A stretch of 64,000 bases of DNA from Ypsolopha sequella (GCA_934047225.1 OW203998.1:19545280-19609279), one strand, 5' to 3'; shown: positions 22,601 to 52,869, counted from the first letter of the stretch. Made by a program: numbers and translations. Notes: a model not told the origin generated them from the sequence alone.

Positions 22601-25383
22601 TATCTTTTGAGCAAATTTTAAATTTAAGTGTTCAGTGTTAATTAGAAAAAGGCGGGTTTTTCACAATCCGGCTGCTTAACTACTCTTAATGAACCAAATT
22701 ATTTCTCAACTCCAGCCTCAGAAACAATCCTCAATACAGCTACTACTATGAAACCAAAGAAGATACAAAACAGACAAAGAACAGATCTTACTACGGGTTC
22801 ACTGGAGTCAAGAAACTGCCCAACTCTTATATTATACTGCTGTGTTTTACATTTGCATTAGTTGGATTTATTGTGCAAATGATTGTGATTAGGTAAGACA
22901 AATTGGCAATGTGATCCCAAATGATGTAATTGACTATTTTGGGATTGCATCTAGCCATTACTTTTTAACATGACATAACATAATTATTGTCACGACATGA
23001 ATCCTCGAGGGTGAGTCAGAGGCGTTCATAACTGTAAACTGTGAAATGCAAGTCACAGTCCACGCTTGGTACACCCGCTTTTTACCGACGATTATTACAT
23101 CCCAAACATGATGGGTGGTAGTGAGCTATATCGCCGTACGTGCGTAACATGCCTTCCGAAGCGCGCAGACCGAAATTAATGTGTACTGCGGGAATTGAAC
23201 CCAAAATCTCTGGGTTAGTAGGCGAGTGCTGTAGCAGTTGGCAACAGAGACAGTTTGTTATTTTTTACATCAATATAAACCTATTTTTATTATACAGAGC
23301 ATCATGAAGAAATTTGGAGACCGAGTGAAATTAACTTAGGGTACTCAAAGCTACTTGAATTAAAGTTGTAGAAAAATTTAGGTTGACTTGTCCGTATTTT
23401 ATACAAATGGAGTTACACTGCAATTTGTATAATTTCCAGGAATTCATTCTTCATGCATCGCCGGCAATTACAAGAGAAGTCCATGAGGAACGCTGAAGAA
23501 CTTGACAAAGTCAGAGCACGTGCTGCGGGTAATGGAAATGAGGTAGATGGTCACATACTTTTTCACAAGATAATGGAAGTGGCATAAATTTAAACTTGCA
23601 CTTGGACAAAAATATGAAAAAATTTAAGAAATAATGAAACATTTGACAAAGTAGAAATTATTTTATACATGTAGGTAATCAAACCAATCACATATACATT
23701 TTAAAGGCTGGAAATTAGGCAGATATTCATATACTTACACTTACGATAGTGGAAACAAGATTTTTAGTTTTGAAAGGTAGATAATTATGGGTGGTGAGTA
23801 AGGTTGCTTACCTTTGCTTAAGGTTGCTTTCAATAAGTTTAGACCCAGAGATTTTGGAAAAGTCGCTGTTTTATTAAGGAAAATTTTTTTTTTTAATAAA
23901 TATAATTAATTACAATACAATACAAAAAAAAGTGTTGCTCGGACCTGCTAGATTTCTAAAATAATATTTTTTGTAAGTTTGTGATTTTTTTCAGCTATTT
24001 CCGATATTTTCTTGCTCTGGTTTTTAAAAGAACATTAAAAAGTTCTTGGAACTTACAAAATTTAACTTTACTATTAACTCCGACTTCACCATATCGACTG
24101 ATACTAACGTGACAGGCTGTTAGTAACAGCCGGCTCTCACTTGGGTGTATTATCTATGCTCTCACTCCCACCGCCCGGTCCGACTCGGAGATAAACGGCG
24201 TTAACCCGTAGCCCGGACAAGCACCACGCAAAAACTCAGGGTCAAACCCGGAGGGTTGGCAGCACTAGTGGTGAGCACTTTCGCCGTTCTTCGGGCACAA
24301 AATATTATTTTTAAGGCATGCTGGTGTCTTCACAATGTTTTCCTTCACGATTCAGCAAGTGGTAAGTATTAGGCAATACAAATACTATGCACGTAAATTC
24401 CGAAAATAGTAGATTACACAACAACTGAAAAAAATAAGAATTCCCTTCGAGGCAAAAAGTTTGATCCCGAGAGCAGCGAAGGATTCTAAAGTTGAATCCC
24501 GAGCGTAGCGAGTGATTCTATATTAGAACCCTGAGCGGAGCGAGGGATACAATAGGCGAGTTGTAATTTTTTTTTCACAAGTTTTGTTGGTACTCTACTT
24601 TTTACCATTGACTAAGAGAAAATAAGTAGTACATATAATAACACTTAGAATAACATTGTATTATGCTTACAAATGATCGGTAAATAAGAGAATAATTATA
24701 TATCATACATAACATTGCTTTAATCAGGCTGGATCTTAAAACTAGTGGTTGTTTACTTAAAGTACCGAAAGTGGATGTGAGCTTTTGAGTTATCTTAAGA
24801 AGAATGAAACAAGAAATGACAAATTTAATGTAGATGATGAAATAAAGAAAATCAGACTTAGCCATTGGTTCCTTTGAATCTAGACAAAAAAAAAACATAA
24901 GACTTGGCTGGTCACAGATACCTTTGCCTTTCTCAGAAACAGTATGAACAAATTAAAAAATTAGTTTCCTCCTCACTGGCTCGAAAAGAACGTATAGTCT
25001 CACAGCGTGTATGGAATATGTATATCCTAAGTATATGGTATGGAATCTGTACCATAGACTATGGACTCTGTATAAACCAATGAGCTTCTACCAAAAACGG
25101 ATAGAGTAAAATGCCCGCGTTATGGTTGTGTTGATTTGCGTTTTCGATCAGTTTGTCAGAGATTTTTGACGGCTTTTGGGATTCAATTAACATTCCTTAC
25201 ATTTTTTTTCATATGCAATATTTTTATATGGTGATAAATACACATGAGGATAAATTTGTAATTTCCTATTTAACTCCTTTCCAGCTACAAACACGTCTTC
25301 TGCTAGACAAGATCGTAGAAGCCGCCAACCCGTCCGTAGCGACCGCGTCACTCGGCCAAGCGCTCGCCACAGAGAAGAAGTGA
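19606..25383 (+). CDS. J-domain (Hsp40) protein of DNAJC4 / DnaJ-60 type, six exons, 234 codons
   Basis: Co-chaperone that should stimulate an Hsp70 through its J domain, anchored in a membrane by one segment. Exons: 19606-19664, 19738-19831, 20538-20716, 22722-22892, 23440-23542, 25285-25383; all have GT donors and AG acceptors, and phases join into one frame ending TGA. The N terminus is basic and hydrophobic (KPNFKSISAFFRLY), like a mitochondrial or membrane-targeting leader. The J domain covers residues about 25-88 (HYEVLKLQKSCSDKDIKEAFF), with the HPD triad at 53-55 and the helix FVRIVEAYNVLSKPGSRAQYD. A membrane helix lies at about 146-167 (YIILLCFTFALVGFIVQMIV), followed by a basic, charged tail. 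The AFFKLSKEYHPD style and single C-terminal helix fit DNAJC4 better than DNAJC30. The introns carry several small transposons. The 3' end was set by the in-frame stop; no poly(A) signal was placed. Confidence 0.88.
20217..20475. repeat. Foldback element in intron 2 of the J-protein gene
   Basis: CAGTGGTGTGCACAGAAC at the left is answered by GTTCTGTACATGCCACTG at the right, with the next 90 or so bases (TTTTCCGGAAAAGCAATCAG, then the A/T-rich and CACTTTGAAAAAGAAAGTTTG parts) also pairing. No coding content. Confidence 0.75.
20755..20993. repeat. hAT-type remnant
   Basis: GGGGGGGTCAT near 20760 and GGGGTCATGATCCCTGTGACC with GACCGCCACTG near 20950-20990 match the style of the remnant at 10590-10745. 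Confidence 0.35.
21094..22690. mobile_element. Composite MITE-family insertion in intron 3 of the J-protein gene
   Basis: The left edge (GCAGCATTGTGAAAAACC, CTTTTTCCAATTGATCGAAA) and right edge (TTAATTAGAAAAAGGCGGG, CACAATCCGGCTGC) are inverted copies of the ends of the element at 54851-55139. The centre also repeats that element's inner sequence (CAGCATACACAATACATAGG), once directly and once inverted. The interior is much longer (1.6 kb) and includes a GC-rich open segment (22240-22610). It is either two nested copies or one copy that gained foreign DNA. Confidence 0.55.
22240..22610 (+). pseudogene. GC-rich open segment inside a MITE, possibly captured coding sequence
   Basis: About 120 codons are open with coding-like composition in otherwise AT-rich intron DNA: EVPVPPSESVDKDCQLY, a basic run (KVTRRRQRRRSARLRRG) and a Pro/Ser-rich tail. 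No ATG with good context begins it, and I recognise no family. Its edges fall inside copies of a known MITE, so it may be a captured gene piece or a fragment of a retroelement gag. It is on the same strand as the host gene but not spliced into it in my model. Confidence 0.4.
22990..23250 (-). repeat. tRNA-derived SINE copy
   Basis: Contains TGTGAAATGCAAGTCACAG and, in reverse orientation, a tRNA-like promoter region (GGGAATTGAACCC, GGTTAGTAGGCGAGTGCTG). Shared blocks occur at 31040-31160 (TGTGAAATGCAAGTCACC) and 40295-40400 (CTTTCCGAAGCACGCAAACCG). It has no clean cloverleaf and is not a functional tRNA gene. Confidence 0.6.
23880..24440. other. Intron 5 sequence with a GC-richer repeat-like segment
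   Basis: About 24100-24290 is GC-richer (CACCGCCCGGTCCGACTCGG, AAACCCGGAGGG) than the rest of the intron and is probably repeat-derived. I do not recognise its family. Confidence 0.3.
24445..24550. repeat. Diverged short tandem repeat, about 35-bp unit
   Basis: Three diverged units of the type ATCCCGAGCGTAGCGAGTGA follow one another (CGAGAGCAGCGAAGGATTCT, CGAGCGTAGCGAGTGATTCT, TGAGCGGAGCGAGGGATAC). Similar units are scattered in other arthropod genomes. Confidence 0.6.
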
Positions 25384-25737
25384 GACGCTTGGAATTTAGT
25401 ACAATTGCCTAAAATACAGGTTTTAAATAGACAGGTAACATTAAACTACATAATCTGCTGATCATACTGAACAATTTTACAAAGATAGAAAATCAATCAA
25501 AAACAAATTTTTAAAGAAAATTAAATCTCAGGTAGGATTCGAACCCGTCTCTCTGCTTTATCATGAACCGGCTACTTACTAAGTTCGTACACCGAGATTC
25601 TTCTATTCTTTCAAATTTTTCTATTAAGAGGCGTCATCACACGCAAACCTCCATACAAACGCTGTCACTAAATTGTGGGGTGTCTATAGATTGTTATTAT
25701 AATATTTTAGGCTGAGTCCATTAAAACTATCTAATCT

Positions 25738-25982
25738 ATCTATACTCTATTTTAAAATGGCAAATAATGTTTGTAAACAACTTTATAACCTAAAAGTGAT
25801 GAAATATATGTTCAACTGCAATTTTTGCTGCACAATTAAACATATGAATGTACGTGAGTTTACTTTTATTAGTTTAAACCAAAATTTATAGGTATAAAAA
25901 TGCTTTCTTACATCATATTTCATCACTTAGGTTACAAAGTTGTTTACAAAAATTATTTGCCATTTTAAAATAGAGTATAGAT
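25738..25982. repeat. Foldback element
   Basis: CTATACTCTATTTTAAAATG at the left pairs with CATTTTAAAATAGAGTATAG at the right, and the inner GCAAATAATGTTTGTAAACA / TGTTTACAAAAATTATTTGC and GTGATGAAATATATG / CATATTTCATCAC segments continue the pairing. AT-rich, no coding content. Confidence 0.75.
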
Positions 25983-26556
25983 CTATTTTTAAGAGGAATC
26001 GTGAAATTTGAGTACTATATTAACAACAAACCCCTAAAATACGTAAATTTAACGGTTTTTTACAAAAGTGTAGCCGAATGTGCTTTAATTGTTTAGATAA
26101 AATAAAATTTCCTTAAATACACTTTTTTAATAATATTTTCTTTGTATTTTAGCGCAAGAACCGTACAAATACCATTAGTGGTTTCAAAGAAATAACCAAT
26201 TTTACTTAATTTTAGTCTAAAAACAGCTTTTATTTTGAACAATATTTTCATGCGGTTTCTTATATGCGAGAATAATTTCCTTATATCAGGTTGTTCATTA
26301 TAGTTTAACTAACAATAATATATGTATTTTTCATAATTTTTAAACACACCGTTTAAGAGAAATAACTTTTCGGATTTTATCATAAAAATTCACAAATAGT
26401 ATTTCTTCATTCGCACTGGTATGTTTATTTTCGGGATAGTTGTTCAGTTTGACCAGTATGTGGTTTAATTTCATGTTTCCAGTCTTTTTATGCTTGGCAT
26501 TAGATAAATTTTAATCATGAGTCATTGAAGCGGGCGTACACTAACATGTTAAGGTA

Positions 26557-26865
26557 CGAAAGATAAAGAAAATGAGAGAAACGACAAATATCTTAGGCAT
26601 CTGAAAGAAGTTTGTTTTATCTTGTAGAGGGGGTAGTCTGCTTTAAGGCCGCTTCACATTCTCGGCGAGACAAAGCTATATGAGTGAAGGAGATAGACTC
26701 TATTGCGTTTCGCCTTACTCGTATAGCTTTGTCTCCTTCAGACGGGAGTCTCGCCGAGAATGTGGAGCGGCCTTAAAGTAGATTGCCCCTCTACATGATA
26801 AAATAAACTTTTTCCAGATGCCTAAGGACAATATTTGTCGTTTCTCTCATTTCCGTTATCTTTCG
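26557..26865. repeat. Foldback element, arms about 150 bp
   Basis: CGAAAGATAAAGAAAATGAG at the left pairs with CTCATTTCCGTTATCTTTCG at the right; further in, GGCCGCTTCACATTCTCGGC pairs with GCCGAGAATGTGGAGCGGCC. The centre holds a third inverted segment (AAAGCTATATGAGTGAAGG). Confidence 0.75.
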
Positions 26866-26974
26866 AAACAAATAGCGCAATTTTTTTAATTTTACTTTGG
26901 GTTTTATACTTATATAAACAGACGGTTTTCATTCAAAATCATTTTTTTATGAATTTAATACACTGTTAAAGATC

Positions 26975-27318
26975 CTTGGCGCACAATGAAACTAAGCAAG
27001 GATCAACTTTATAGTATAATACTATGTTTTCTATTGAAGTTGCCCAGTTTCAATGCTTTTGAGTTTAGACTTAGTACTTTTTCGTTACAGTAAATGTAAA
27101 TATATTAGGGTAAAAGTTGTTACGTAAACGTAAATCTTTTCACTCGCTTGGCGCACAATGAAGCTAAGCAAGGATCAACTTTATAGTATAATACTATGTT
27201 TTCTATTGAAGTTGCCCAGTTTCAATGCTTTTGAGTGTAGACTTAGTACTTTTTCGTTACAGTAAATGTAAGTATATTAGGGTAAAAGTTGTTACGTAAA
27301 CGTTTACTCGTTTCAACG
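26975..27318. repeat. Two-copy tandem duplication, 172-bp unit
   Basis: Two nearly identical units starting CTTGGCGCACAATGAA at 26975 and 27147 stand head to tail; only a few substitutions separate them over most of the unit. Confidence 0.85.
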
Positions 27319-27818
27319 TTTAAATATTTTCACTCGTTTTAAAACTGTAGTGTATATAAGTACGATATTTTTGCAAGTTTTAAATACCTCGTTGATTAGA
27401 TTAAAATAGTTGTAAATATGTATGCATATTGACCTAGTTATATAATATTTATAAAATATTGTGCAATATATTTTTTGGAATTATACAATAATTGTGAGAC
27501 AATTTAAAAATAGTTTATTTTGGTTTTTTTTTAATCGACCCTTAGTGTATCAGATATTGCCACTTAATTATTTTATATATTTATTATTATTATTATTATT
27601 TTTTATAATTATATTACGTTTTTTTTTCAGACAGTCATCAAACAAATTACTTTCAGAGCTAGATGTGACTGATAGTTCAGAAGTTCATGCAATAATCATT
27701 GAAAACATGAGGGTAAAATTATTTAAAATTTTAGTTTGTTTTTTGCGTGTGATTGGCCCAATTTACACCGCTGATGGCCAATTAGCGACTAATATTTCTT
27801 ATTTTGTTTGGGCTAGGC

Positions 27819-28602
27819 CAGTGGTCGGCAACCCGTGGCTCGCGAGTAGCATGCAGCTCTTTTGTCCCTTGAGTGCGGCTCTGTCAGATGACGAGAGACG
27901 CGGCGCAGGCGGGCCGCGGGGGGTTATTTTTATTAATAAATAAGATCAGGTTTATGATACAAAAGTTTTATACAGTTTAAGTACCTACCTATAGTTGAAT
28001 TATAAAACGTCAAACTTTAGGTTAAATTTATTTAGTTAATTTATCAATAAATAGAGTACCTACCTATATTCAGGGTGCTGGGTAATTTGACCTATTCTTT
28101 AAAGGGGTTATACTAGGGATCATTTCCAACAAATAATGCCTATCAACTAGGGGTCGCAAATGATAATTTTTTTTCAAGTAAAACGTCGATGTTTCAAAAA
28201 TTACAAAATAAAGGTTTTCTTTCCACTTAAGACCTTTTAATTCTGAGATTATGGGAATTCAAGGCACGTATTTTTTTTATAAATGATCACTCATCTATCA
28301 TTGATCAGAAATATAATAAATAAGTGCTGAGAGAGGAATAGTTATTTTTAAATTATTTATTTTTGGTTATTAGTCTGAAAGTTTGAAAAATAATACAAAA
28401 ACCTTCGTAACTCGGAGACCATTCATTTTCGACACCTAGTTGATAGGACTTAATTCGTTGGAAATGATCTCTAGTATAACCCCTTTCAAGGAATAGGTCG
28501 AATTACCAAGCACCCCGTATAATAGCTTAAGCTTAAAAAAATATCTCAATCGTTGTACTGTTGATATTTGGCTCTGTTGACTAATAAGGTTGCCGACCAC
28601 TG
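27819..28602. mobile_element. Non-autonomous hAT element with intact ends
   Basis: Terminal inverted repeats CAGTGGTCGGCAACC and GGTTGCCGACCACTG, flanked on both sides by the identical 8-bp GGCTAGGC (27811-27818 and 28603-28610). An 8-bp duplication and CAGTG-type ends are hAT hallmarks. It carries no transposase; its left part has a GC-rich segment (GAGACGCGGCGCAGGCGGGC). A second inverted-repeat element is nested inside. Confidence 0.9.
28071..28519. repeat. MITE nested in the hAT element
   Basis: About 100-bp inverted ends: CAGGGTGCTGGGTAATTTGA at the left against TCGAATTACCAAGCACCCCG at the right, then GGGGTTATACTAG / CTAGTATAACCCC and CCTATCAACTAGG / CCTAGTTGATAGG. Confidence 0.75.
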
Positions 28603-28862
28603 GGCTAGGCAAAGAGTAGCTCCGCCATGTAGTCTCGAATGCTCCTACAGAACATCTTCAATAAGTAAATTACCGACAATTAGGCTCAACAGCTAAGATC
28701 CTTGCCTAAACTTTAATAGGATCAAACAAAAAAAGGGGTTTGAAAAAAGGCGCGAAGATGTTATGGCGTCGTTTTTTTGTTTTATTGAAAAAATATTGCA
28801 TTGTGGGTGTTTTGATCAACAATAGTGATAGAATATTGTGAATTAAAATCGCCGTAACCTGT

Positions 28863-29120
28863 GTAGTGTGTTGTTCAATTCAATAGAACAAAAGTGCGGG
28901 CTGTGACTTTTCGTGTGTTTTTTCTAACCCTGTTGTATTTGCGTTATAAGGCTATCATTATAGCGGAAACGGCAGGAAACGGTGACTTAACAGGACAGAC
29001 CTTTCAGATGATCCCCAACAGAAGAGGATAGTGCATATAAACAGATAATAACTATAACGTAGACATGTATGGGCTAAGATCCCTTTGCCTTTCCACTTAG
29101 TGGGAAAATGAAACAAAAAA
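28863..29120 (+). repeat. Unbroken copy of the repeat that DIRS split
   Basis: Shares its left part with 13983-14127 and its right part with 19356-19430; it ends in an A-rich tail after GTGGGAAAATGAAAC, suggesting a SINE-like retroposon. Confidence 0.5.
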
Positions 29121-29159
29121 ATATGAATAAAGAATTCCGCGTTTTCTTTTTCCCATCCA

Positions 29160-29640
29160 TTAGCCTATCTTTGTCCACTGTTGGACATTGGTGTCGATTC
29201 GGCGCAACACAACTTATCTTGTTTGACAGGACTAAAGCGTCCTGTCTTTGTCTTTTCGATACAGAAAAAAAAAGACGGAACGCTTAAATTAAGTTTAGTC
29301 CTGTCCAATAAGTTCAATCGTGTTACATAGAATCGACACAATTGGCCTTTCCAAGGTTTCGCCACTCTTGGCGGTCCTCTTGGAAGAAATGCCCATACTC
29401 ACAAACGCTGGGTAGTCGGGTTGGTGAGCGCGGTGCCGTAACCCTCGCACCAGTGACGCCGCTGCCCGTCACCAGTCTGTTTTATATAAGGCCCAGCAAT
29501 TGGGGATGGATATACCGCCATCAGTCGGTCCCAGGCATGGTGAGCCACCTGGTTCTCTTACTCTCCCCCGAATAACTTCGAGGGCGTTTCCGAGTAAGAC
29601 GGTGGTACCTCCACATTCGAGCCTTCTTTTTCCCATATTC
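29160..29640. repeat. LINE-associated repeat with nested small inverted-repeat element
   Basis: CCTATCTTTGTCCACTGTTG and GGCCTTTCCAAGGTTTCGCC are a pair of motifs seen in dispersed non-LTR repeats of Lepidoptera. Between them (about 29225-29320) lies a small inverted repeat with AAAGCGTCCTGTCTTTGTC, which recurs near 52090-52180. Confidence 0.45.
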
Positions 29641-30489
29641 ATGAAATTTTTAGTTGAGTAGATTATAAGTAATGTCATCCAAAGACGATATTTTCGATGT
29701 CCGTCAATAAAGTATTGGCAACTGAACATAATTTAATTAGTCATTAGGAGACTCGTGCAGCCTATTACGAAACTGAACTTTGCTTCGTGTCCCAATGGCT
29801 CTCATTATGTCACAGTAGCACAAAATACAATTTTTCACATTTTATTACAAATAACCATTACTATTACAAGTTTGATTCATAATTGTACAGTTTATGAATG
29901 CTTGTTTTCAGGAACGAATAACAAAAAGGTGAAATAAATTGTTCCAGATCTCCAAATTGTGTCCATTATAGGTGTTGTGAATTACTACTGTATATTTTTA
30001 TATTTTTGTGAAATCAAGTACAAAAGATCAATAAATATAATTTTATTACATTTTTAGATTCATATTTTAAACGGCGGACTAAAATAGAACGGTCACTATT
30101 TCTACTCCCAAGGTCTATTGATTCAGGTTATACTAATTGGAATAAAAATACATTAATACACATCAGTAATGTGTTCTTGCAACACGATACCTTTTACATT
30201 GTGATATTTGTTGGCCCATTCGATAAATTGATATTTATTGGCCGAAATCTACATTTTCCATTTCCTTTTGAGTGGATTTTGCATGTCATGCATAAAAATA
30301 AAATAAAAAGGAAAATCACTTGTCTTAAATTAGAATAGCAGGCGTCCATAATAAATATCTATACCAATGCCCAAAATAAATAATACCAATGATTAATCTC
30401 AAAAATATTACCATCTTACAGTTTGTGAGCTACAGTGATTAAAAACTTGATAATTTATATTTTACTAGGTCCCTACTTAGTCCAACTTC

Positions 30490-49240
<18,751 letters not shown>

Positions 49241-49564
49241 ATTGATACTGCAATAACAGGAAAACAAATATATTTTATTATATGCAAATATGATTGGCTA
49301 AACCTGTCGTGGAATTGTGTAGAAAAATCGTATTGAAATCTGAATTGAGGATAATCTACGTAGTTAGGCCTAGGTCATCGACAAAATATACAAATCCTAG
49401 TTTTGTATCACATTTATGATACAAAACTATCTTTTAGTTTATTTCTTTTGTTCATTATTATGGGAGAAAAAAAAAACAATTCTAGGAATGTACTACCTAA
49501 TTATTAATTGATGACCTAAAAACGGTACAAGAAAAGAGAGATGATAAAAAACAAATTATATTCG

Positions 49565-49735
49565 AGCAGCGGGTCTACCGCGTAATTCTGATTTTCATCA
49601 GCATCAACTTGAGAATGAAATTTGTCGTGCGTGCGACGACGCCCGCCTAACATGCCATCTCTTTTGCACGCGTAGAATTTCGCATGCATTTGCTTGAAGT
49701 TGATACAAATGAGAATTACGCGGTAGAGCCCCTGG
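49565..49735. repeat. Diverged foldback upstream of the N-acetyltransferase start exon
   Basis: GGGTCTACCGCGTAATTCTG pairs with GAGAATTACGCGGTAGAGCC, continuing with ATCAACTT / AAGTTGAT. Confidence 0.6.
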
Positions 49736-49896
49736 TGCATGAACAAAAAAAGAAAAATTGTATGTATTACCTTAGTTTCAAAACATTCATAAAAGCATTA
49801 AAAATATTAGGGATCATACATATTTTTATGACAAGCCTCAAATTAATACAAAATATCCCTCCAATTTTGCTTAAAGAGTAAATAGCACAGAACATA

Positions 49897-50255
49897 TAAA
49901 GAGGATGACCTACCCTAGCAACTTTTTTTATTACCCGTCCAGCACAATAAGTCCAATGGCAAAGACCTTATTTGCTTTTGATAGAGGCGATTATAAGTTT
50001 TTCTTGGAATTTTCTCTTTTTCTTGGACGCGTAATACTAATGATCACAACAATTTGGTGTGTTTTTAGGTAATACTGAAATATTTTGTAGGGAAAAAATA
50101 TTGGATTTAATTAGAATCCTTTCATATTTATATTACCTATTACTATGAAAAAAAAAACAAGTTGATCTCTTAACGGCGTTCTTGAAACGAACGTTTGAAA
50201 ATCAAAAAATAGAGGGTGGAAAACATTTTTTTTGACAAAAGTATAAATTTTAATA
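49897..50255 (+). repeat. 360-bp dispersed repeat, copy 1
   Basis: Closely matches 59199-59555 in the same orientation: ACCCTAGCAACTTTTT, CAATGGCAAAGACCTTATTT, GCGTTCTTGAAACGAACGTT. One copy is upstream of the first N-acetyltransferase, the other is in the second. Confidence 0.8.
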
Positions 50256-50941
50256 CATTGTTTATAAGTATAATACCTGGATAAAAGATCAATAAAATAA
50301 ATATATTTTTTTCAATACAAGGAGAGTCCGAATTTCTTCAAACGAATCCTCGAAAGCCTGGCGTTGTTCATGCTCTAGGCTCATGTACAATAGTAGAGAA
50401 GTTTCCTCTATGGTAGTAGGCTAATACAATTTTGTAATAAGTACTACACGATTCCTAAGACAAATTAAATAATTATAAATTTCAAAGATTTAAAGGTATT
50501 GTTTGTAAATAAAATAATAGGTCTTTACCTTTGAAAGTGCCGAAATTTTCGTACATATTCATGAGTTCATAATTCCTGTGAGTCAATAGCTATTTCAATT
50601 ATTTGTTTAATGTTTGAAAGATGATTTCAAGGTTTAACATCTACGTATTCAATTTTATTTTTATTTTCAGTTTGATTATAAAAATTAAATTTTCAAAAAC
50701 AGTTCGTCCTAAATGCCATCCATTTCCATGATACGATTCGTAATAATTTTTTGCAGCTGACACTTTTCTTAATTTAATTAATGTTGCTGTTAGCTTAATC
50801 TTGTCTCATTTATACAAATAAGAAATGACATAACTTGGATTAGTAACTCCAAAAAAAAAAAATACAAAAACGTTAGTACTGAAAATTGAGTTTCCTTCAA
50901 ATTCTCTATAGAAAACAGCAATTTCAAATAAATATAACACC

Positions 50942-51066
50942 TGCTAGCCTAACATGGTCGGTTTTTAACACCCTCTAAACACCTTTCGACAGCCCAATTT
51001 GACATTAAACACATGGAATATGGTGTTTTGTTGTGTCAAAAGGTGTTAATGTTAGGCTAGCTGGAG
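50942..51066. repeat. Short terminal-inverted-repeat element
   Basis: GCTAGCCTAACATGGTC and GTTTTTAACACC at the left against GGTGTTAATGTTAGGCTAGC at the right; 125 bp. Confidence 0.65.
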
Positions 51067-51131
51067 CATTTGACGCAATCCAGCAGCGTTCATAAATACC
51101 AAGCTAGATTCCTTCTAAGAATCGCACTTAC

Positions 51132-51205
51132 CTCGGTATAACTTTTCTATAAATAACACTGGACCGGACAGTCACACTACGATGCTAAAGATAACCACTG
51201 AACTC
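51132..51205 (-). promoter_or_regulatory. aaNAT: Probable non-coding first exon and start region of the N-acetyltransferase
   Basis: The coding start exon has an acceptor 7 bases before its ATG, so an upstream exon must exist. The only strong minus-strand donor I found nearby is ACCGAG followed by GTAAGT at 51126-51132. Upstream lies GTTCAGTGG (a TCAGT arthropod initiator-type motif) near 51200. Plausible, not proven. Confidence 0.4.
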
Positions 51206-51767
51206 TTTAGATAAGATTGTTATCGGAAAAGAATTGTTTTTTTTTAAATATATTTTTCGTGTGCGGTCTACACACGTTATTGTGTTTGTATTCGTTGCGA
51301 CGGACGAGCTCACTATACTGCTTGCGCATTAACATATGTAACGGTATACGATAAAAAATACATACGCGATGCCAAGCTATTTGGTATAGCAATGATATGG
51401 GACATGGTAAAATATGGTTGGACTTTTTCCACTTGGTGTGCGATACGATGTACCGACTTATATCCATTACCAGCTATTATCTTATTATCTTTGTTGCAAA
51501 ATGCAACAACCAAGAATGTTGTACGGATTTCTGATTATAATCAGTATGTTGATTGATAACTATTATATTTTCAAACACAGTTTTTACATTAAATCTTCAC
51601 TGTTTCACATATAATATAATATAATTTTTTAAGACGCGTCCCCCAGCAAAATGGTGTACTCAAGTTCTTGTTAAAAGGAAGCAATGATAGAAATTAAAAT
51701 AAATGAAAAATACAGCCCTTATCTCAAAATTTTCACCGAAAAGTTCCACAAATCAATCATTTTTAGG

Positions 51768-52060
51768 GTTCCGTACCTCAAAATGAAAACACGGAACCTT
51801 TATAGGATCACTTTGTTGTCCGTCCGTCTGTCTGTCTGTCAAGACCCTTTTGCTTGAGCCCCGTATGAGATACTAAGTTGAAACTGATACTTCCTACAGA
51901 AATCTACGGCCCCATGGTGCTGCAAAAAAATCAGGTTTCTAACTCGACGCGAAAAAAAGTTATTGCACTTTACATAATCAATTTCATACAAATTTGCTTA
52001 CCATTAAAACGTATTAGGGCACTTCCAGTTGACTTAGAAACTTGAAATTTCGTTTACAGG
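51768..52060 (+). repeat. Dispersed insect repeat (GGGTTCCGTACCTCAAAATG type)
   Basis: GGGTTCCGTACCTCAAAATG, GGAACCTTTATAGGATCACT, a TCCGTCCGTCTGTCTGTCTG run and AAGTTGAAACTGATAC are a recognisable block common in Lepidoptera. Partial copies at 40930-40980, 53365-53650, 57585-57640 and 63430-63515. Confidence 0.7.
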
Positions 52061-52247
52061 TAGGTCTTATAGCACACACATAGGAAAAAATTCAAGTGTT
52101 CTGTCTTTTTCTTTTTGTATCGAAAAGACAAAGACAGGACGCTTAAAATAAGGTTAGTCCTGTCAAAAAAGTTAAGTCAAGTTATACTGAATCAACACCA
52201 ATTATTATTCTTGCTTTTGTCTAATATACATAGTTATGTCTGGTATA

Positions 52248-52869
52248 CAGTGTGTCCCTCGTAAAAGTGCACAGCCGAAAAGGGGTGAAACTAGACCTTA
52301 TTTTATCGACAAAATTTTTTTTTTTTTTTAGAAAATCTTTGTTTTATAAATTTACGTTTTAAATTTTTTTTTGCCTACCATGGAGACTGTAAAAAATATG
52401 TCATAACTTTTAACCTATCGCGAGTAATGCAATGAAATAAAACTGTTATAATCCTTAAGAATAGACGTTGCATACCAAATCAAAAACAAAACATAATCAA
52501 CTACAATTACCATAAAAATAATGTCCTAAAAGATGATTTCTTTAATTTTTCTGTCTTTTTTTTCAGTAATAGTCAATTTTTTCAAAATAATGTCCCCATT
52601 TCACTATACTTTTATTACTATTTATCATTGCCTATTCCATTATATTTCTAACAAAAAAAAAATACAACGTTCTATCATAAATACAATATTTTCTACGAGC
52701 GGTTAACCAAAGGCACTGCGCTCGCGTCCCATACAAAGATACCCAGGTGGAGTATTTTATCAAGATTAAAAAAAAAAATTCAAAAAAATTTTTTTTCTTT
52801 GTTTTTGTAGATATATTTAGATCTAGTTTCACCCCCTTTCGGGTGTGCACTTTTACGGGGGACACACTG
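52248..52869. mobile_element. TA-flanked terminal-inverted-repeat element, 622 bp
   Basis: CAGTGTGTCCCTCGTAAAAG at the left and CTTTTACGGGGGACACACTG at the right, TA at both flanks, with the next 50 or so bases also pairing (GGGGTGAAACTAG / CTAGTTTCACCCC). No transposase; interior AT-rich. Mariner-type MITE by target and ends. Confidence 0.8.

Larger units (their letters stand above)
25384..30489. other. Intergenic region between convergent J-protein and N-acetyltransferase genes
   Basis: The two genes end toward each other across about 5.1 kb. The space has no supported gene; it is filled by two foldbacks, a two-copy tandem repeat, a hAT-type element and SINE/LINE pieces listed separately. 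Confidence 0.6.
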
